Below are positions 1 to 12,074 of a stretch of DNA of 64,000 nucleotides, piece after piece; the first letter of the stretch is position 1; every line of letters starts with the position of its first letter. The translations under genes and the position numbers were made by a program. The stretch covers positions 12,381,172 through 12,445,171 of the forward strand of contig JAEMBT020000008.1 in the NCBI GenBank assembly GCA_018873245.2. The letters are read 5' to 3'. Source of the stretch: Archegozetes longisetosus (Eukaryota; Arthropoda; Arachnida; Sarcoptiformes; Trhypochthoniidae). The notes beneath the pieces were generated by a model that was given only the letters and a program-made list of their open reading frames with translations, was not told where the DNA came from and searched no databases.

Positions 1-210
1 AACTTTTGGAGTCAAAACATTTTGTAAATTTAAATCATTTCCAACATGTTCATACTCCAGAATGACAATTGAATAGGCTTTTTATTATTGTCTGTTCCAT
101 TAACCGATTTGACAAAGATAGCGATTACGATAAAATCTATTTTCGAAACTTCAAACTAAATAAATTTTCAGATCATGAATGGATATTTAAATGACTTAAT
201 GAGAATTTGT

Positions 211-3200
211 TCAGAACATGGTTGTATTTGTTGAAATTGTTGTATTAGCTGTAAAATCATGCATATTGTAAATAACATATCCCCATGTGTTTGTCAATAC
301 GATTACAACAGCTAAACAGATAAATTTAACGAAAAATCCTGGAATAGCCATTTCAGTTGTCTTTAGTTTCGCGGCCTCGTAGACAATGGCGTTACTTGGA
401 GCTCCAGCTGGAAACATGAATGCGAAAGAACACGAAACCGTCACTGGAAGCATGAATCTTAATGGACTTATGCCAAGGGATTCGGCCTATCACGGAATGG
501 TTTATCAGACATTAGTTAAGATAGCGACATTAAAACTTGTCTAACTTTCGCGTGTAGCTAAGTGGCTTTTGAAATCAATAACAATTGATCCATATTTTTC
601 TATGGGACTTTATGATGTTTACAAAAAGTCACTTAAGTGTAGGTCATGGTTAGACAGATTTTACTGTATAGTAGTGATCAGACTTTCTCAGATCAATTTG
701 TGAGAGAGTCTGAAAATTTGTTTGTTCAAAGTTACAGATAATTGAGATTTCAATGAAAATAATACCAAATTCTTAACAATAGGAAGAAATATAGTACTGG
801 TCGCGGCATTGCTCGAAACTTCAGTGAAAAACATGCTTAATGTTGAAACAATAGCTGCCAGGAGAAGTGGTGACAAATTTTGCAAGTATTGCATCAAATG
901 CTCTCCCATCAGTTGCGACAAACCAGAAGCCTGTCTCAAAAAAGTGAGAATTAAAATAAACATCCTAGATAACTATTAAACACTTGTTTATACTTTAATT
1001 CCTGATGCCATAGCAAATGCTCCACCCATAAGAAGGAATACACCCCACGGAACCTTGTTTTGAACTGTCTTCCAATCCATAAGAGGAGTCGAGTTTTGGA
1101 GGTCTTTTGGGTTTGCAGGAATTAAGAAACAGATAAACACCATAAACATCGCAGCTGATGCATCATTGATATAGTTTGAACTGTAAGAATATTTCGACTG
1201 TAATAATTTTCAATTATTCAATAGTTTAGGATTAAATATTTGAAGTTAAATTCGTTCAATCATATAAATGTAAATATTAATCAGTCAAATGAATTAGCCA
1301 TTTTTTGTTCCCTAAAACTTGCCAAAGTTTGAAAAACTAATCTTTATAATCTATAGCTATGCTCACTTTCCTGGATGCAGTGCTGGCGACCAACCAGTGA
1401 AAAATCAGGATCACGAAAGAACCTGAAAGTCGTTTCAAAACTTTAGTCAGCGGTCATTTGAAATTTATAGAGTGTCTCGCAAGTCACGACCTATAGTAAA
1501 AGTTTTGAGTTATTGGTAGCGCGTGCTTTGCATAGAATGTAAATGAGAGAGAAGCGTTTTTGGATTTCAATAAATTTTATATATAGAACTTGATTGTATT
1601 TGTCTTTAATTTTCACTCTATGTGTCAACAATTCAAAACATCTAAACATAGATTGGGACTTATGAGACACACTACTGAAATATTTAAATTTACCAAAGAG
1701 AAAGTAATATTAAAAACATTATTAAGACTGCTAGTTCATGAAACCTTATTGAATACCGAATAGATAAATTAATCATTAGTCAACATAGATTCATTTTGAT
1801 GCTCACGATAACGATCCTAAAGATTTGTATTTTGTTCTTATAAATTCCGTAACTGTATCTTTGTCGTCCGATTTATTGTTTGATCTGTTACAAATTTTGA
1901 TTATCCATTAGTGAATTGATTAGAAAATGAACGCAAAAACTAGACTTAAAGCTCGCACTACTGTTTAGAAGCTTAGAGATATTCGAGTTATACTTATATA
2001 AGACGTCTAGAAAGTTTAGAGACAAGGAAAATACTTTTGCATACAATGAAAATTAGAGACAAACTAATTCTAATTTTCAATTTAAACTTGAAAGTAGAAA
2101 AGCCAAAAGGACTTGTCTTTAATTTTCATCCGAGACAGAGCGCGTGCTTTCTTCAATAATGCAAAACTATTTTCCTTACTGTCAAGGTTTGGGAAAATAT
2201 CGTATTTTGGGAAACATCAACAAGAACTAATTCTTAATATTGACGAGCTAAGCGCGTGGTGATTCGCACTAACTTGGAACCTTTAGAAGCGTCCTACAAG
2301 TATTTTAACGAAACATATCTTAATTTATTTTAAATATTAAAAGAACAAAAGTCAATGATGTAAATAAAGGTTGCCAAGTAAGTGAAACCTTGTCTTTAGC
2401 TTGAAATTTGCGATATTTCTTACAATTGAAAACACCACAAATTGAGCCTGGTTGTCTACATTTACATTGAGATTAGTTACAAGGCCTGAATTTTTATCAA
2501 TTGATCTCACTTATAGTGGAACACAAAGAAAAAGAAAACAATTGATAACTTGCATAAGTCTTAGTAAATAGCATACTTGGGAAGTCTTCTGACAAAAACG
2601 ACCACCATGTAAATCCAAACTAATATTATGTTGATTATAAGACCAGGTATTGCGAAAAACATCCAATTGGCAAAAGTGACGCTATCTCCTTCTAAGCTTT
2701 ATGTTAAACTCAAATTTAATACAAACTTATGCATCAAATTAAAATGCTTTACTTAGATGCAAATCCTTTGAAAATCATGTTGGTCGTAGTTCCAGTGATA
2801 GTTCCAGTGCCACCAATCAAAGAAGCATAAGTGACTGATAAATATATTGCTTTTCTTATTGTCTGATAAGATTTTTCTGCTTTCTTTTCTATCCTTTCAA
2901 TCCTAATTATGAGAAATAATAAATCAGTCCAAATATCAATGTTTGCAGAGTTTCTAAAACTAAGTCATTCTTGTCCACAATGTCTTACTTTAAAGAAGTT
3001 TTTCTTCTAGAATCAATGTTTTCTAATCTTATATCATTCATATCAAGCGTAGAACTCGGACTCACTAACAGGTTAATAGAAATGAAATAAAATCGTATAA
3101 ATTAGATATGAGATAAACTGTTAGACTAAAAGTCATGCTTTCATTACTTCCTTTATTACTAATAGAACTAATACTGGCTCTTGTTTTCTCTTTAAGATTT

Positions 3201-3955
3201 AAAAGAACTGCTTCTATTATGGGGACCATTAGAGCAGTGGTGGCCGTATCACTGATCCACAAAGAGATAAAAGCTGTCGCACACATGAAACCAAGCAATA
3301 GCCTGAACAGAGTCGATATTTATTTAAAAAACAAGTATGTATAAAATAAAGCAAAAATCAAAAGAAAACATTTTCGACCCTACCAAACAGGAGATGTTCC
3401 GAAGAGCATCAAAATCCTGAGAGCAATCCTTTGATGAAGGTTTGATTGTTCGATCGCAACAGTAGCCATAATACTACCTAAAAACACCATTAATGTGTCC
3501 TAATTTGCAAGTGTTAGATAAACTTTTCAAGTAAATATCATTGAAATATTTAGTATTTATAGATTTTCGCAAATTGTTATAATATCTAATTATTAATTGA
3601 CAAGTTTCTCACATTTATATAAGCGCTCGAAACTTGCTTTGTCGACAGAATATCGAATAACGGGAATAAGAATACTGGTATTAGTGAAGTGATAGCCAAA
3701 GGAACTGCTTCTGTCAACCAATAGACTATCATAAGCGACACGACAAATATACATTTGCCTTCCTTTTGGGCAAATTTAATATTCAATTATAAAACTTGCT
3801 GATAAAACTTTTAAACTTTCAAATAATACTATTGTTCAGACCTTTCCAGTGACAAGAATCGGGATTAATGATAACAGAATAGGAGCGATCCAAACTACTA
3901 TCCATTTCCGAATTTTGAGATGAAGCTTTAAAAATCTCACAATTGAATGCTTCAT
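211..3955 (-). CDS. SLC13-family sodium-coupled di/tricarboxylate transporter (Indy/NaDC-like), with a one-base frameshift
   Basis: Multi-pass plasma-membrane carrier for succinate or citrate-type anions. Twelve exons join in phase: 3842-3955, 3613-3762, 3384-3499, 3127-3302, 2989-3064, 2753-2902, 2577-2696, 1694-1744, 1367-1422, 994-1180, 766-930, 211-486, giving about 545 residues, normal for SLC13. Family blocks seen in order are YWLTEAVPLAITSLIPVFLF, WISDTATTALMVPI, YASLIGGTGTITGTTTNM, FFRDPDF, MDWKTVQNKVPWGVFLLMGG, SSNAATSTIFLPI and FMFPAGAPSNAIVYE. The start is the ATG at 3955, opening MKHSIVRFLK before the first membrane helix; an ATG at 3960 is out of frame. The C-terminus is a short N-glycosylatable tail. 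Exon 1367-1422 needs one extra T in the run at 1400-1404 to read TGWSPALHPG and to meet the next exon in phase. The first SNT sodium motif reads SDT. Family call is firm; substrate is inference. Confidence 0.94.
1470..1672. mobile_element. TA-flanked MITE-like element in an SLC13 intron
   Basis: Terminal inverted repeats GAGTGTCTCGCAAGTC (left) and GACTTATGAGACACAC (right) are flanked by TA on both sides, as in Tc1/mariner-type non-autonomous elements. It lies between the exons at 1694-1744 and 1367-1422 and has no coding capacity. Confidence 0.5.
2019..2183. repeat. Imperfect inverted repeat in an SLC13 intron
   Basis: The arm at about 2019-2063 (ACAAGGAAAATACTTTTGCA) pairs with 2112-2183, where the matching sequence is interrupted by about 28 bases containing GCGCGTGCTTT. 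The same GCGCGTGCTTT word is also at about 1517, and CTTTAATTTTCA recurs near 1601 and 2117, so this intron holds related repeat fragments. Confidence 0.4.
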
Positions 3956-4159
3956 TTCATGGGAGAGCAGTTGAATGAATGCAAATGAATTATTCGGCTG
4001 CACTCTTGTTTTCTCTCAAATTTGTGTATTCAGCTTTATAACCTATCTTTTTACCGCTACTTTTTGGCATAATTTCAATTTATCAGCTGAAGAGGCGGCA
4101 TTGAAATACTTTATTTAATCACAGGATTAATATTAAACGATTAATGAGATAGCTTTATG

Positions 4160-4164
4160 CAATG

Positions 4165-4202
<38 letters not shown>

Positions 4203-4363
4203 TTATAATGAAGTCGAACATAATGAACCACTCGCTATAACATACACCTTCAAAAAATTATTTGGTTCATGGGCTATGCATACTATACCCGATATAGCGA
4301 ATTCCCACCATTACATACTCATTTCTACTGTATTAGGCTGTTCATTATAGAGAGAGGCGACTG
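4160..4363. mobile_element. Pogo/Tigger-like MITE with an expanded CT microsatellite in its terminal repeat
   Basis: The right end CATTATAGAGAGAGGCGACTG is the inverse of the left end CAATGGACTCTCT...TATAATG. The termini match those of the element at 16812-16968 (CAGTCGACTCTCTATAATG), and both ends here are flanked by TG. CAGTCG termini are typical of pogo/Tigger relatives. Confidence 0.5.
4167..4199 (+). repeat. (CT)n microsatellite
   Basis: About 16 uninterrupted CT units. It sits inside the left terminal repeat of the element at 4160-4363 and probably grew from that repeat's own CTCTCT. Confidence 0.95.
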
Positions 4364-5343
4364 TGTAAACAGAAGCTGAACAGAGGTTTTTATAACGGAA
4401 TACAAATTTTTGACAATAGATTATAAGTTCATATGAGGATGTTTATAGTGAAAGGAGTGCAAAAAAGTCTCATATTTTATTTATGAAGCAGTTTGACATA
4501 TCAAATACAAATATCAGCTACTCTTCAGATTTCTACAGTATTTCATATGACTATTTAGCTGAAACTTATATTTTACTTAAACCTAACTATTTTCAGATAA
4601 GAACTAGCAATACGTAGAGATGTTTTGAAAATTCGCTCTACTTTTACGGTGAATTGGCCTTCAAGAAGAAATTTATCTCAATTTAAACCAAATTTGAGAA
4701 TAATAGCTTATATCTTATCTATAATGAACCGTACGTATGATGAAACTCGTGAGTCAGCTTTGCTTTGAGATTCCCTTTGAACTTGCGCTTCGTATTAATT
4801 CAAAAATTGTATTTTCATTTCTAATTGTACGTTGCAACCAATGTCGTAATATTGGGGCACCAAAAGGAGTTTCATCGTAACGTATCTTTTCTAAATATTT
4901 CTTAATATTAAGCTTAGTCTTCTCTTTAATCTTAATTTTTCTGTCTGGCTCTTCAGCACAGGTTTGAAATTTTTGCTGTTTTGCTGGATGAATCCAGCTC
5001 GAGCTTAGGGCCCATCTGAGCTCTCATGCGTGTCACTATTTATGACTGAAAATTTACATAAATATTAAATCATAGAAATAACTAAAAATATTGTATAGTC
5101 TCGACTAAAGTGGTTGTAAGGAACACAAAGCAAAAGCTGTTAAAGAAAAAAGTTTCTGAGAACTATCGTCATTCGTAAGTAAATGATGGATTACGCAACA
5201 GAGCGCTGAAAGCAATGAACGGATTGACACTTCACTATCAGTAGGAAAAGACTGGCGTACAAAAATACAATTACATTTCAATTATTTACGAATTGGTAAT
5301 CAAATAAAGTAATGAATTTAGAATTAATTATTAAATAGTAGCA

Positions 5344-7021
5344 ATGGTGCCACCATTCCACACTAAACCATCTTCAGAACAAATGTTTTCGAAACGTGCT
5401 TTGGCTCAAACCGAAAGCGTCAGAAGCGTCAGAAGCCAATCGACTAATACTTTCCATCAAAACAACAATAACGGTATGAAAAGAATTAAATTAGAAGACA
5501 ATAGTATTAGTGGCGCGACTAATGGATTCGCTGGGATGAGTCAGTGCGACGACGGATACGATGACAATATTGAAGAACTTCTTAATGACGAGAATACTGA
5601 CAATTATTGCAGTCAAGTTTGTGATAAGTTTATGGCTAACAATACGATCAATGGTTTGAATAATAATTTGACTCATATTTCTAACCATGGCATCATGAGC
5701 ATTGGTATTTATTATTTTTATTCATTATTCATTATTATTATTTTACTTTTTGATTGTTTTTCTCAATTTTATTTTATTTCTTTTATACTCTTTTGGTTCA
5801 CAATTATCTTTAGTTAAACCGTGCTTTCAATTTGTGTTTAAACTCTCTTTTGTTAGCAAAATATTCAATTTGGTTCACAACACTTTTACAATCTTTGAAT
5901 CACATCAGATTTAAGACTAATTAATGATTTATTTAAATTTGATACGACTAAATAACGACTAGTTTAAGCACTAATTGACACAACTTAATCTAAATAATGT
6001 TTGATTTACTTTTAGATAACTAAATCTTGTTTTTGTTGACACCTCTATCGATAGTAACTATTGGATTACTTGATAGTTGAGTCAATCTTTTATTACTTAT
6101 TATTCATACGAACTGTTCTCAATTCATTTGACAGACAACGAAGAGATTGTGATCAATGAAGACGTAACAATCAGCACAAATCTAGATCAAACTCTAGACG
6201 CAACTCAAGGTCGCAATAAAATACTAGAATCAAGACTAAACAAATTAGAAGAAGAATTGAGGCAACAAAAAGCGCTTCACATTCGATCCCAGAAACAAAG
6301 ACAAGAGATGAAAGAAGAATATGAGAGAAAAATTAGAGACATGAAACATCAGAGCGATTCAATTCAAGCGTTTCGTGACAACGAGAATCGCAATAATTGT
6401 AGAAAAATCACTGAATTACAAGAAATCATCGAAACCATCACTAAAGGTAAGTCTCCAGGGATTAAAGTGGAGTTCGCCAAAGACTTCATGCGGCAAAGAC
6501 AAAGTTGTCCGAATTTTTCGCAACAGAAACTTCAAGAATTTTACGCTCCAATCAGTACTAGTACTACAGTGAATACACAGTTGACTACTAGTACCTACTC
6601 TCCGAATAGTATTTTAGTTCCTGAAACACAGAACTCATACTCCACTCAAACTGTCAGATGCCAGACACTGCCACAACCGAGCAACCATTTCAAACACCCG
6701 TCATCAATACAGTCAACGAGACTAGGCCTTAATCCATCAGAAATAGCTCCCACTCAAGAAGTCTCCAGTAGAGAGTCAATAAGTCAATCACAAAATCCCA
6801 AGTGGGAGTCATTTAGATCAAAAATGGAGGCCAAATTCAGATCTAATCGCCAAAGTCTCAAGTCTTGTTATATTAATGAACAACTGGTTGACTTATTTCC
6901 TGATGATTGGCTCCGAGTGTCACCGGATGTGATCTTGTGGTCACAAAGTCTGACTGAAGAGTCCAATGGTTGTGACCTGAAAGTTGTTAAGTTTGAATGT
7001 TTGCATAGATTTCAGAAGTAG
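5344..7021 (+). CDS. Acidic/coiled-coil protein, possibly ATRIP-like
   Basis: Two exons, 5344-5704 and 6135-7021, join in phase 1 (G/AC making Asp) to give 415 residues. Order of parts: Ser/Asn-rich basic N-terminus with KRIKLED (about 44-50), an acidic stretch DDGYDDNIEELLND (about 68-81), a charged coiled coil spanning roughly residues 150-210, and a Ser/Thr/Gln-rich C-terminal half. A short acidic motif of the DDxEEL type followed by a coiled coil is the layout of ATRIP, the ATR partner that binds RPA on single-stranded DNA, so that is my best guess. The protein is about half the length of vertebrate ATRIP and I see no helical C-terminal domain. A consensus donor (GGTAAGT) at about 6446 lies in frame, so an alternative splice is possible. 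Start is the ATG at 5344. Function is tentative. Confidence 0.6.
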
Positions 7022-7157
7022 AAGTTGAGATCTACTTAATTTTTAAACACTTTTCTGACTCACTTTCCATTATATAATTTTGCATTTGATTTATTTGAAA
7101 GCAAATTATTATTTAAATATTTACATTTTGTATAAAATTTGTATCGAACACATTGTT

Positions 7158-9150
7158 TCATATCATCGAAGTTCCGATGACTACAGTATGATCTATGCCT
7201 AAACTAACTTTTTTAACAAATGCCGGAACACATACCTGTTGTTTAACAGAATAAATTTCATTTTAGTTATGATTAACTTTTGATTGAATAATGAATTAAA
7301 AATGCAATAAACTGATAGATTTATTATTTTCTTACCCTAAATGGAAAATATTGATCGGCTTCGTGTCCCAAACCTAAACACGCGCTCTTATTCTTTCCCC
7401 ACATGAATAAGTCTCCCTTATCTGAAAATTGAAATTTCATTTGTCTTAAACATTCCTTTCTTTAAGTGAGTTTATCAGAAAGTTGCCTAAACGTACTTGT
7501 AATGGCTGCTAAATGATTAAGACTAGCTTCGACTTTAACAACTTTAACGTCAGGATTCAATTCATTGCAACCAAACAGAGGCATTGGAAGCACTGATGGC
7601 GTACGCAATTCTTCAACATTTGGACCCTTCCCCAATATACCATAACCCCAAACATAGACACGTCCAGAATCTATATTTGTATAAATAGAAGTGTTAAGCA
7701 ATGCATAGTAGCTGTAGATCACAATTGATTGAACACGAACCAGTGACCAGAGCACAGAGGGAACCTCCAGCGGCAACGCTCATTATCTTTCCTTTCAAAC
7801 CGTTAAACTTCAAATGTCTCGGGATACTCAACTGTCTCTCCCTTGTGATACAATCGAACTGCGCGTATTCCGAGTTACCCCAACCGAAAGCATCTCCTTT
7901 ATCTAGAGTTCAATATTTTGGCAATTATATGACCGATTAATTTGTGATAAATTCACTACCATTTAAGGCTAGCACACAATCGGCAGCACTAGAGAGACGA
8001 ACAATTTTTTCTCCTTCTATATCTCCTTTTAGTTTTGTAGGAATTCCTGTATTTTTATAATGTCCTAAACCTGTTTGTCCGTCTGCTCCCCATCCGCACG
8101 AATACACAGATCCGTCTTCGGTTAAAAATAAAGTGTGGTCCTGTCCACAGACTATCTACACGAATATTAATAATCAAATTGATTTATAATCAAGAACCAA
8201 ATCAAACAATTAAAAGAATAGTTACATCGACCACTTTTTCCTCGATGTTTTTGATTTGATGTATACGTCGGGATCCAAAATAAACCTCATCTTCAACTAT
8301 GGGTCTCCCACATTGGCCGAAAGCATTACTACCTAAACTGAACACTAAAGAGACAGAAAGATGAGATGTAGTTTGGGTCAAGTTTAAACAGTTTCTCACA
8401 TCTTCCTTCACTAGTCAGACACACCGTGTGGACTCGACCACACGAAACTTTAACTACTTTTTCACTTTGGTTAATAAGAGGCAACTTTATGGGCACCGGT
8501 TTGAATAAGCTTATCAAAGGATGTCCAGGAGTTGTCTCGTGATAACCGATTTGAGAATCAGTATTGATTCCGCACCCGAATAATCGATGCGAAGAGTCTT
8601 TGACAACAGCCGCGATCACCTGAAAAACACAAATCACTGATTGTTGAAATACTTGATCCAAAGTTTAAAATAAAAATAAAAAACTGTGAGAAGAGATAAA
8701 AATAAAAAGCAAAATGACGTGAAACATAAATGAAATTTAGAAAGATAACTATAAAAGTAATTTAAAAAACGTTTTAGAGACCGTGAATCCGTAACCAGCA
8801 GCGACATCAATCACACTAGTCTGATGGTCAACAAAATCGAGTTTCATCGGAGCCCTCTTTATCTCAATAGGTGGTAAATAAGGCATTCCTTTATATTGAG
8901 TTCTTTTAACGAGTCCCAATCGACCCAATGCTCCACCGCCACAGTAACCCCAACAATAAATCCGTTTCTTACGTTTTGATGATATCGTGTCTGAAGACGT
9001 AAATTGGAAAACAGGCATCGACGCGATCACTTCTGGGTCTTGGCCTCTGTCTATCTTTTTAGCCATTAATCGCTTTGTTATTAAGTTTTGCCTCGCATTT
9101 GATGGCACTTTTAATAAACTTTTAATACTATTTGTTTTTGTTGTTAACAT
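7158..9150 (-). CDS. RCC1L: RCC1-like protein RCC1L (WBSCR16 family), mitochondrial
   Basis: Seven-bladed RCC1 propeller protein of mitochondria, linked in other animals to OPA1 exchange and mitoribosome assembly. Eight exons (8782-9150, 8400-8619, 8226-8344, 7960-8155, 7741-7902, 7497-7670, 7336-7421, 7158-7235) join in phase to 467 residues, close to human RCC1L (464). Diagnostic blocks include IYCWGYCGGGALG, FGCGINTDSQIGYHE, VSCGRVHTVCLT, NAFGQCGRPIVEDEVY, CGWGADGQTGLGHY, VYVWGYGILGKGPN and NKGDLFMWGKN. The first 40 residues are rich in Lys/Arg/Ser/Thr and almost free of acids, as expected of a mitochondrial presequence, which supports the ATG at 9150. The last exon is short and ends GIDHTVVIGTSMI. 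It converges on the gene at 5344-7021 with overlapping 3' ends. The ortholog call is strong. Confidence 0.95.
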
Positions 9151-10766
9151 GTTTTCAGTTTCGATGTGATATTTAATTTAATTATCGTTTAATTAAAAAT
9201 TTTTAAAAGAAAAATTTGAATTAATATATAGTTTTATGTCTTAAGGATATAATTGTTCGTTACTTACTATTAAAAATTACAAATAAGTTAACATTAGTTT
9301 AAAGATTGTTGCATTTGTTAAACATCTGATTGAAATGCGTTCAAAGTTTACATAATTTCCATGAATATTATTTTTGTTATACTAGATGTCAGTTATGGTG
9401 TTGAGCTCTTTAGTTTTAGGATAAACTTCAAGTTTAGGCTTAACTTCGTGTTTCAATGAATATCAGTCGAGAACTTGATATATAATTTAGATTCAGTTAT
9501 TCAGTTATTGATGAACCCAAAATCAGTTACGGTTAGTTCAAAGACAAGTTCTCAGTTGAACTCAAAGCTGATTACTTAGAAGTGCTAACTTTGAATGAGC
9601 TTATGGTTAGGCGTGAGTTAGTTATGGATTAGAGTAATGTGTTGTCCGAGTGTCTGCTTAAAAATGCTCAAATGAAAAGTTTACCAAACTAACTTTCAGT
9701 TTTCTATATTGCATGAGATGTTCGGTTAAATAATAGCCATATTTATCTAGAAAGCTTTGCAAACTCGAAAACTGCCAGTTTGAGCTTATGCTAATACTAA
9801 ATATCTGACTTGAGACAATTCTTTATAGCTTTCGTATAAAATATTTATAAGAAAATTGTTCAGTATACGTTAAGCACGAAGTATTTATCGAAAAATAGAA
9901 TAATATTCGTGAAAATTGAATTTAATCAAAGCTAAAGCTATAGCCATAAAGTTAATTTATTACTTAAATTACATAAATTAGTCTCATTATAACTGATACG
10001 TGTATTGAAATATAAATTATTAAAGTTTAATATGAAACGAATTAAGTCATTTTGATATGTTGTGAGATATATATGGGGTGAATAAAAGTTTAATCTAATC
10101 TAAACAATAGCTGAGTTGAAAAGATTTATCGATTGAATCTACAAATTGTTTAACATAAAAGTTTAATATTGAACATTTGTTGCCACTATTTTTAAAACTT
10201 CTCTAAAACTAAGCAATTTAGGGAATATCAAACACATTATTAGATTAAACTTTATTCTTGTTATGCACCAAAAGGAAGATTTTTGATAGTCAACTAAAGC
10301 GCAAATAAATGGTTTGTATCGATAACACAATCAAAGTGCGCGACAGCTTGACTTCAAACTTATTCAAATAGAACGCGTTTCAAGCGATAACTACACAACT
10401 CACTTATTCCCAACTCATCTCATATTATATGCTTCTAGTCTTCATTATTTCATCAAAATTCTCATTTTTCTTATCTCTTCTTCATTTTAACGCTGAAACT
10501 TTTCTTGACATTCAACGTTTTTTATTACCACAGCTGACAATATTTGTAGAAAGCATAAACTGGGAGTTTCATCGTTGCAAACCACACTTACTAACAGAGT
10601 CCTAACAAGCAGTCAAGCTTAGGAGAGCTGTAACTCCACCTCAAATCCTAAAACCATTGAATTCGAGCATCAAATTTTCATTCAATTAACTTGTTAATGA
10701 CAAGGTTTAAATGAAAAATACTCGATATAATGGAGTTGAGTTAACTTCAGCTATTGTTTAATACAG

Positions 10767-10807
10767 TCTGACCCCGATTTTGGCAACGAGTTGCTAAAAT
10801 CGGACTA
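10767..10807. repeat. Hairpin with CAGTC end, possible pogo-like remnant
   Basis: CCGATTTTGGCAAC and GTTGCTAAAATCGG form a 14-bp stem with one mismatch and a 2-base loop. It is preceded by TA-CAGTC, the terminus style of pogo/Tigger elements. Confidence 0.4.
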
Positions 10808-11761
10808 TGGAAAAAATTTTCCTTTGGATTTCCATTCTTGGTTCTATTAAAATCGAAATAACTTCATTGAGATTGTTTTTCCTAACAAAACGTTTTGATA
10901 TATAAGCTATGACAAAATCAAATTGTTCTCTGATTTTCGCATCTGATTGCAGCTTCTGTAAGATTGCTCCAAGTGCTTTGCATTAGAGATGTGCCTCTTC
11001 TGAAACTCTTGCATCCGCATCTGCCAAGCTTTACACCTACGCTCACATAAAAATCATTGCGGATATCGGCAAAACACCCGCAAATAATCGCATTTCAATA
11101 TCTTTATTAAACCTGAATTTAAGCATTGCAGAAAACATTCAAATTAATTCATATTTAAAATAATGCATAAGTTACTTTTACAATATACAAATTGGATCTA
11201 ACGAATAGCGATTTATCGACTTTATCTGAATTTACAAGTGATCTATCCATTAGTGTTAATTCAAAATAATGAAAATTCCGTTAGCTCGACAAATTGGTCG
11301 CAAATGTAGCGAACAATCGTTTCGATAGTGTATTCGCACTCAATCTTATTGTATAATTTCAATGCGGATATTCTAATTGAAAAAAAATCACACAATCATC
11401 CGCCAAACCGTGTGGATATCCACAAACACCTGCGGGTGCGTATTTATTATGCACATGTCTACTTTGCATCAGTTGATGATTCTGTTTGATGAAGATAAAT
11501 AACGTGAGTATTGATGAGAATAATTTAAACAGTCGATTCAATAACTGAAGAAATAGTTGAATAAAGATGGCAACCAATCATCAGTATGATACATTTTGAA
11601 TTTACCTAACCTAACCTACATAGTTTTAGATGGTTGGTTGGTGCTAATATTGATAGTCATAAAAATTTAAATTTCAAGTTACTAAATTGTTAGTGTACAC
11701 TTTACTAAAGTGAAAAAATCTTATTTTTCAGCTAAAACTTATTCTATGAACTGATCGAATT

Positions 11762-11896
11762 TATAGGGCATCTCAAAGGTGCGTTCATGAGGGAATAAAT
11801 TTACATTGTTGAACTTTGTATTTTCGAGTGAAGCGCGCGTTCTCAGGAATGAAAAATTCTTCCCTTATGAACACACTTCTAAGACGCACCATATGT
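11762..11896. mobile_element. Short foldback (MITE-like) element
   Basis: The left arm 11762-11800 (GTGCGTTCATGAGGGAATAA) and right arm 11860-11896 (TTCTTCCCTTATGAACACAC) are inverted and roughly 75-80% alike, around a loop of about 60 bases. No coding potential. Confidence 0.45.
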
Positions 11897-12074
11897 AATT
11901 TTCACTTAGTTTGAAAATTTTCGATTCTTAAATCGCTTGCACTTTCAAATTTCTTATCAAATTTGAAACTTTAGCTAATCATTAATCGATCTCACATTTA
12001 GATCAAATTATCACTAATTACTAAAACTTTTCCTTCAAATGATGAAATTTCTCATTAATGACCCATATATTAAG

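Larger units (their letters stand above)
3956..5343. other. Intergenic region, divergent promoters of SLC13 and the coiled-coil gene
   Basis: Apart from the pogo-like element at 4160-4363 I see no exon or RNA gene. The two flanking genes are transcribed away from each other, so both promoters should lie here. No clear TATA box was recognised. Confidence 0.5.

Noticed and set aside
211-3955. SLC13 as a pseudogene
   Set aside because: Eleven of twelve exons are intact with consensus splice sites and consistent phase; a single homopolymer base is a better explanation than decay.
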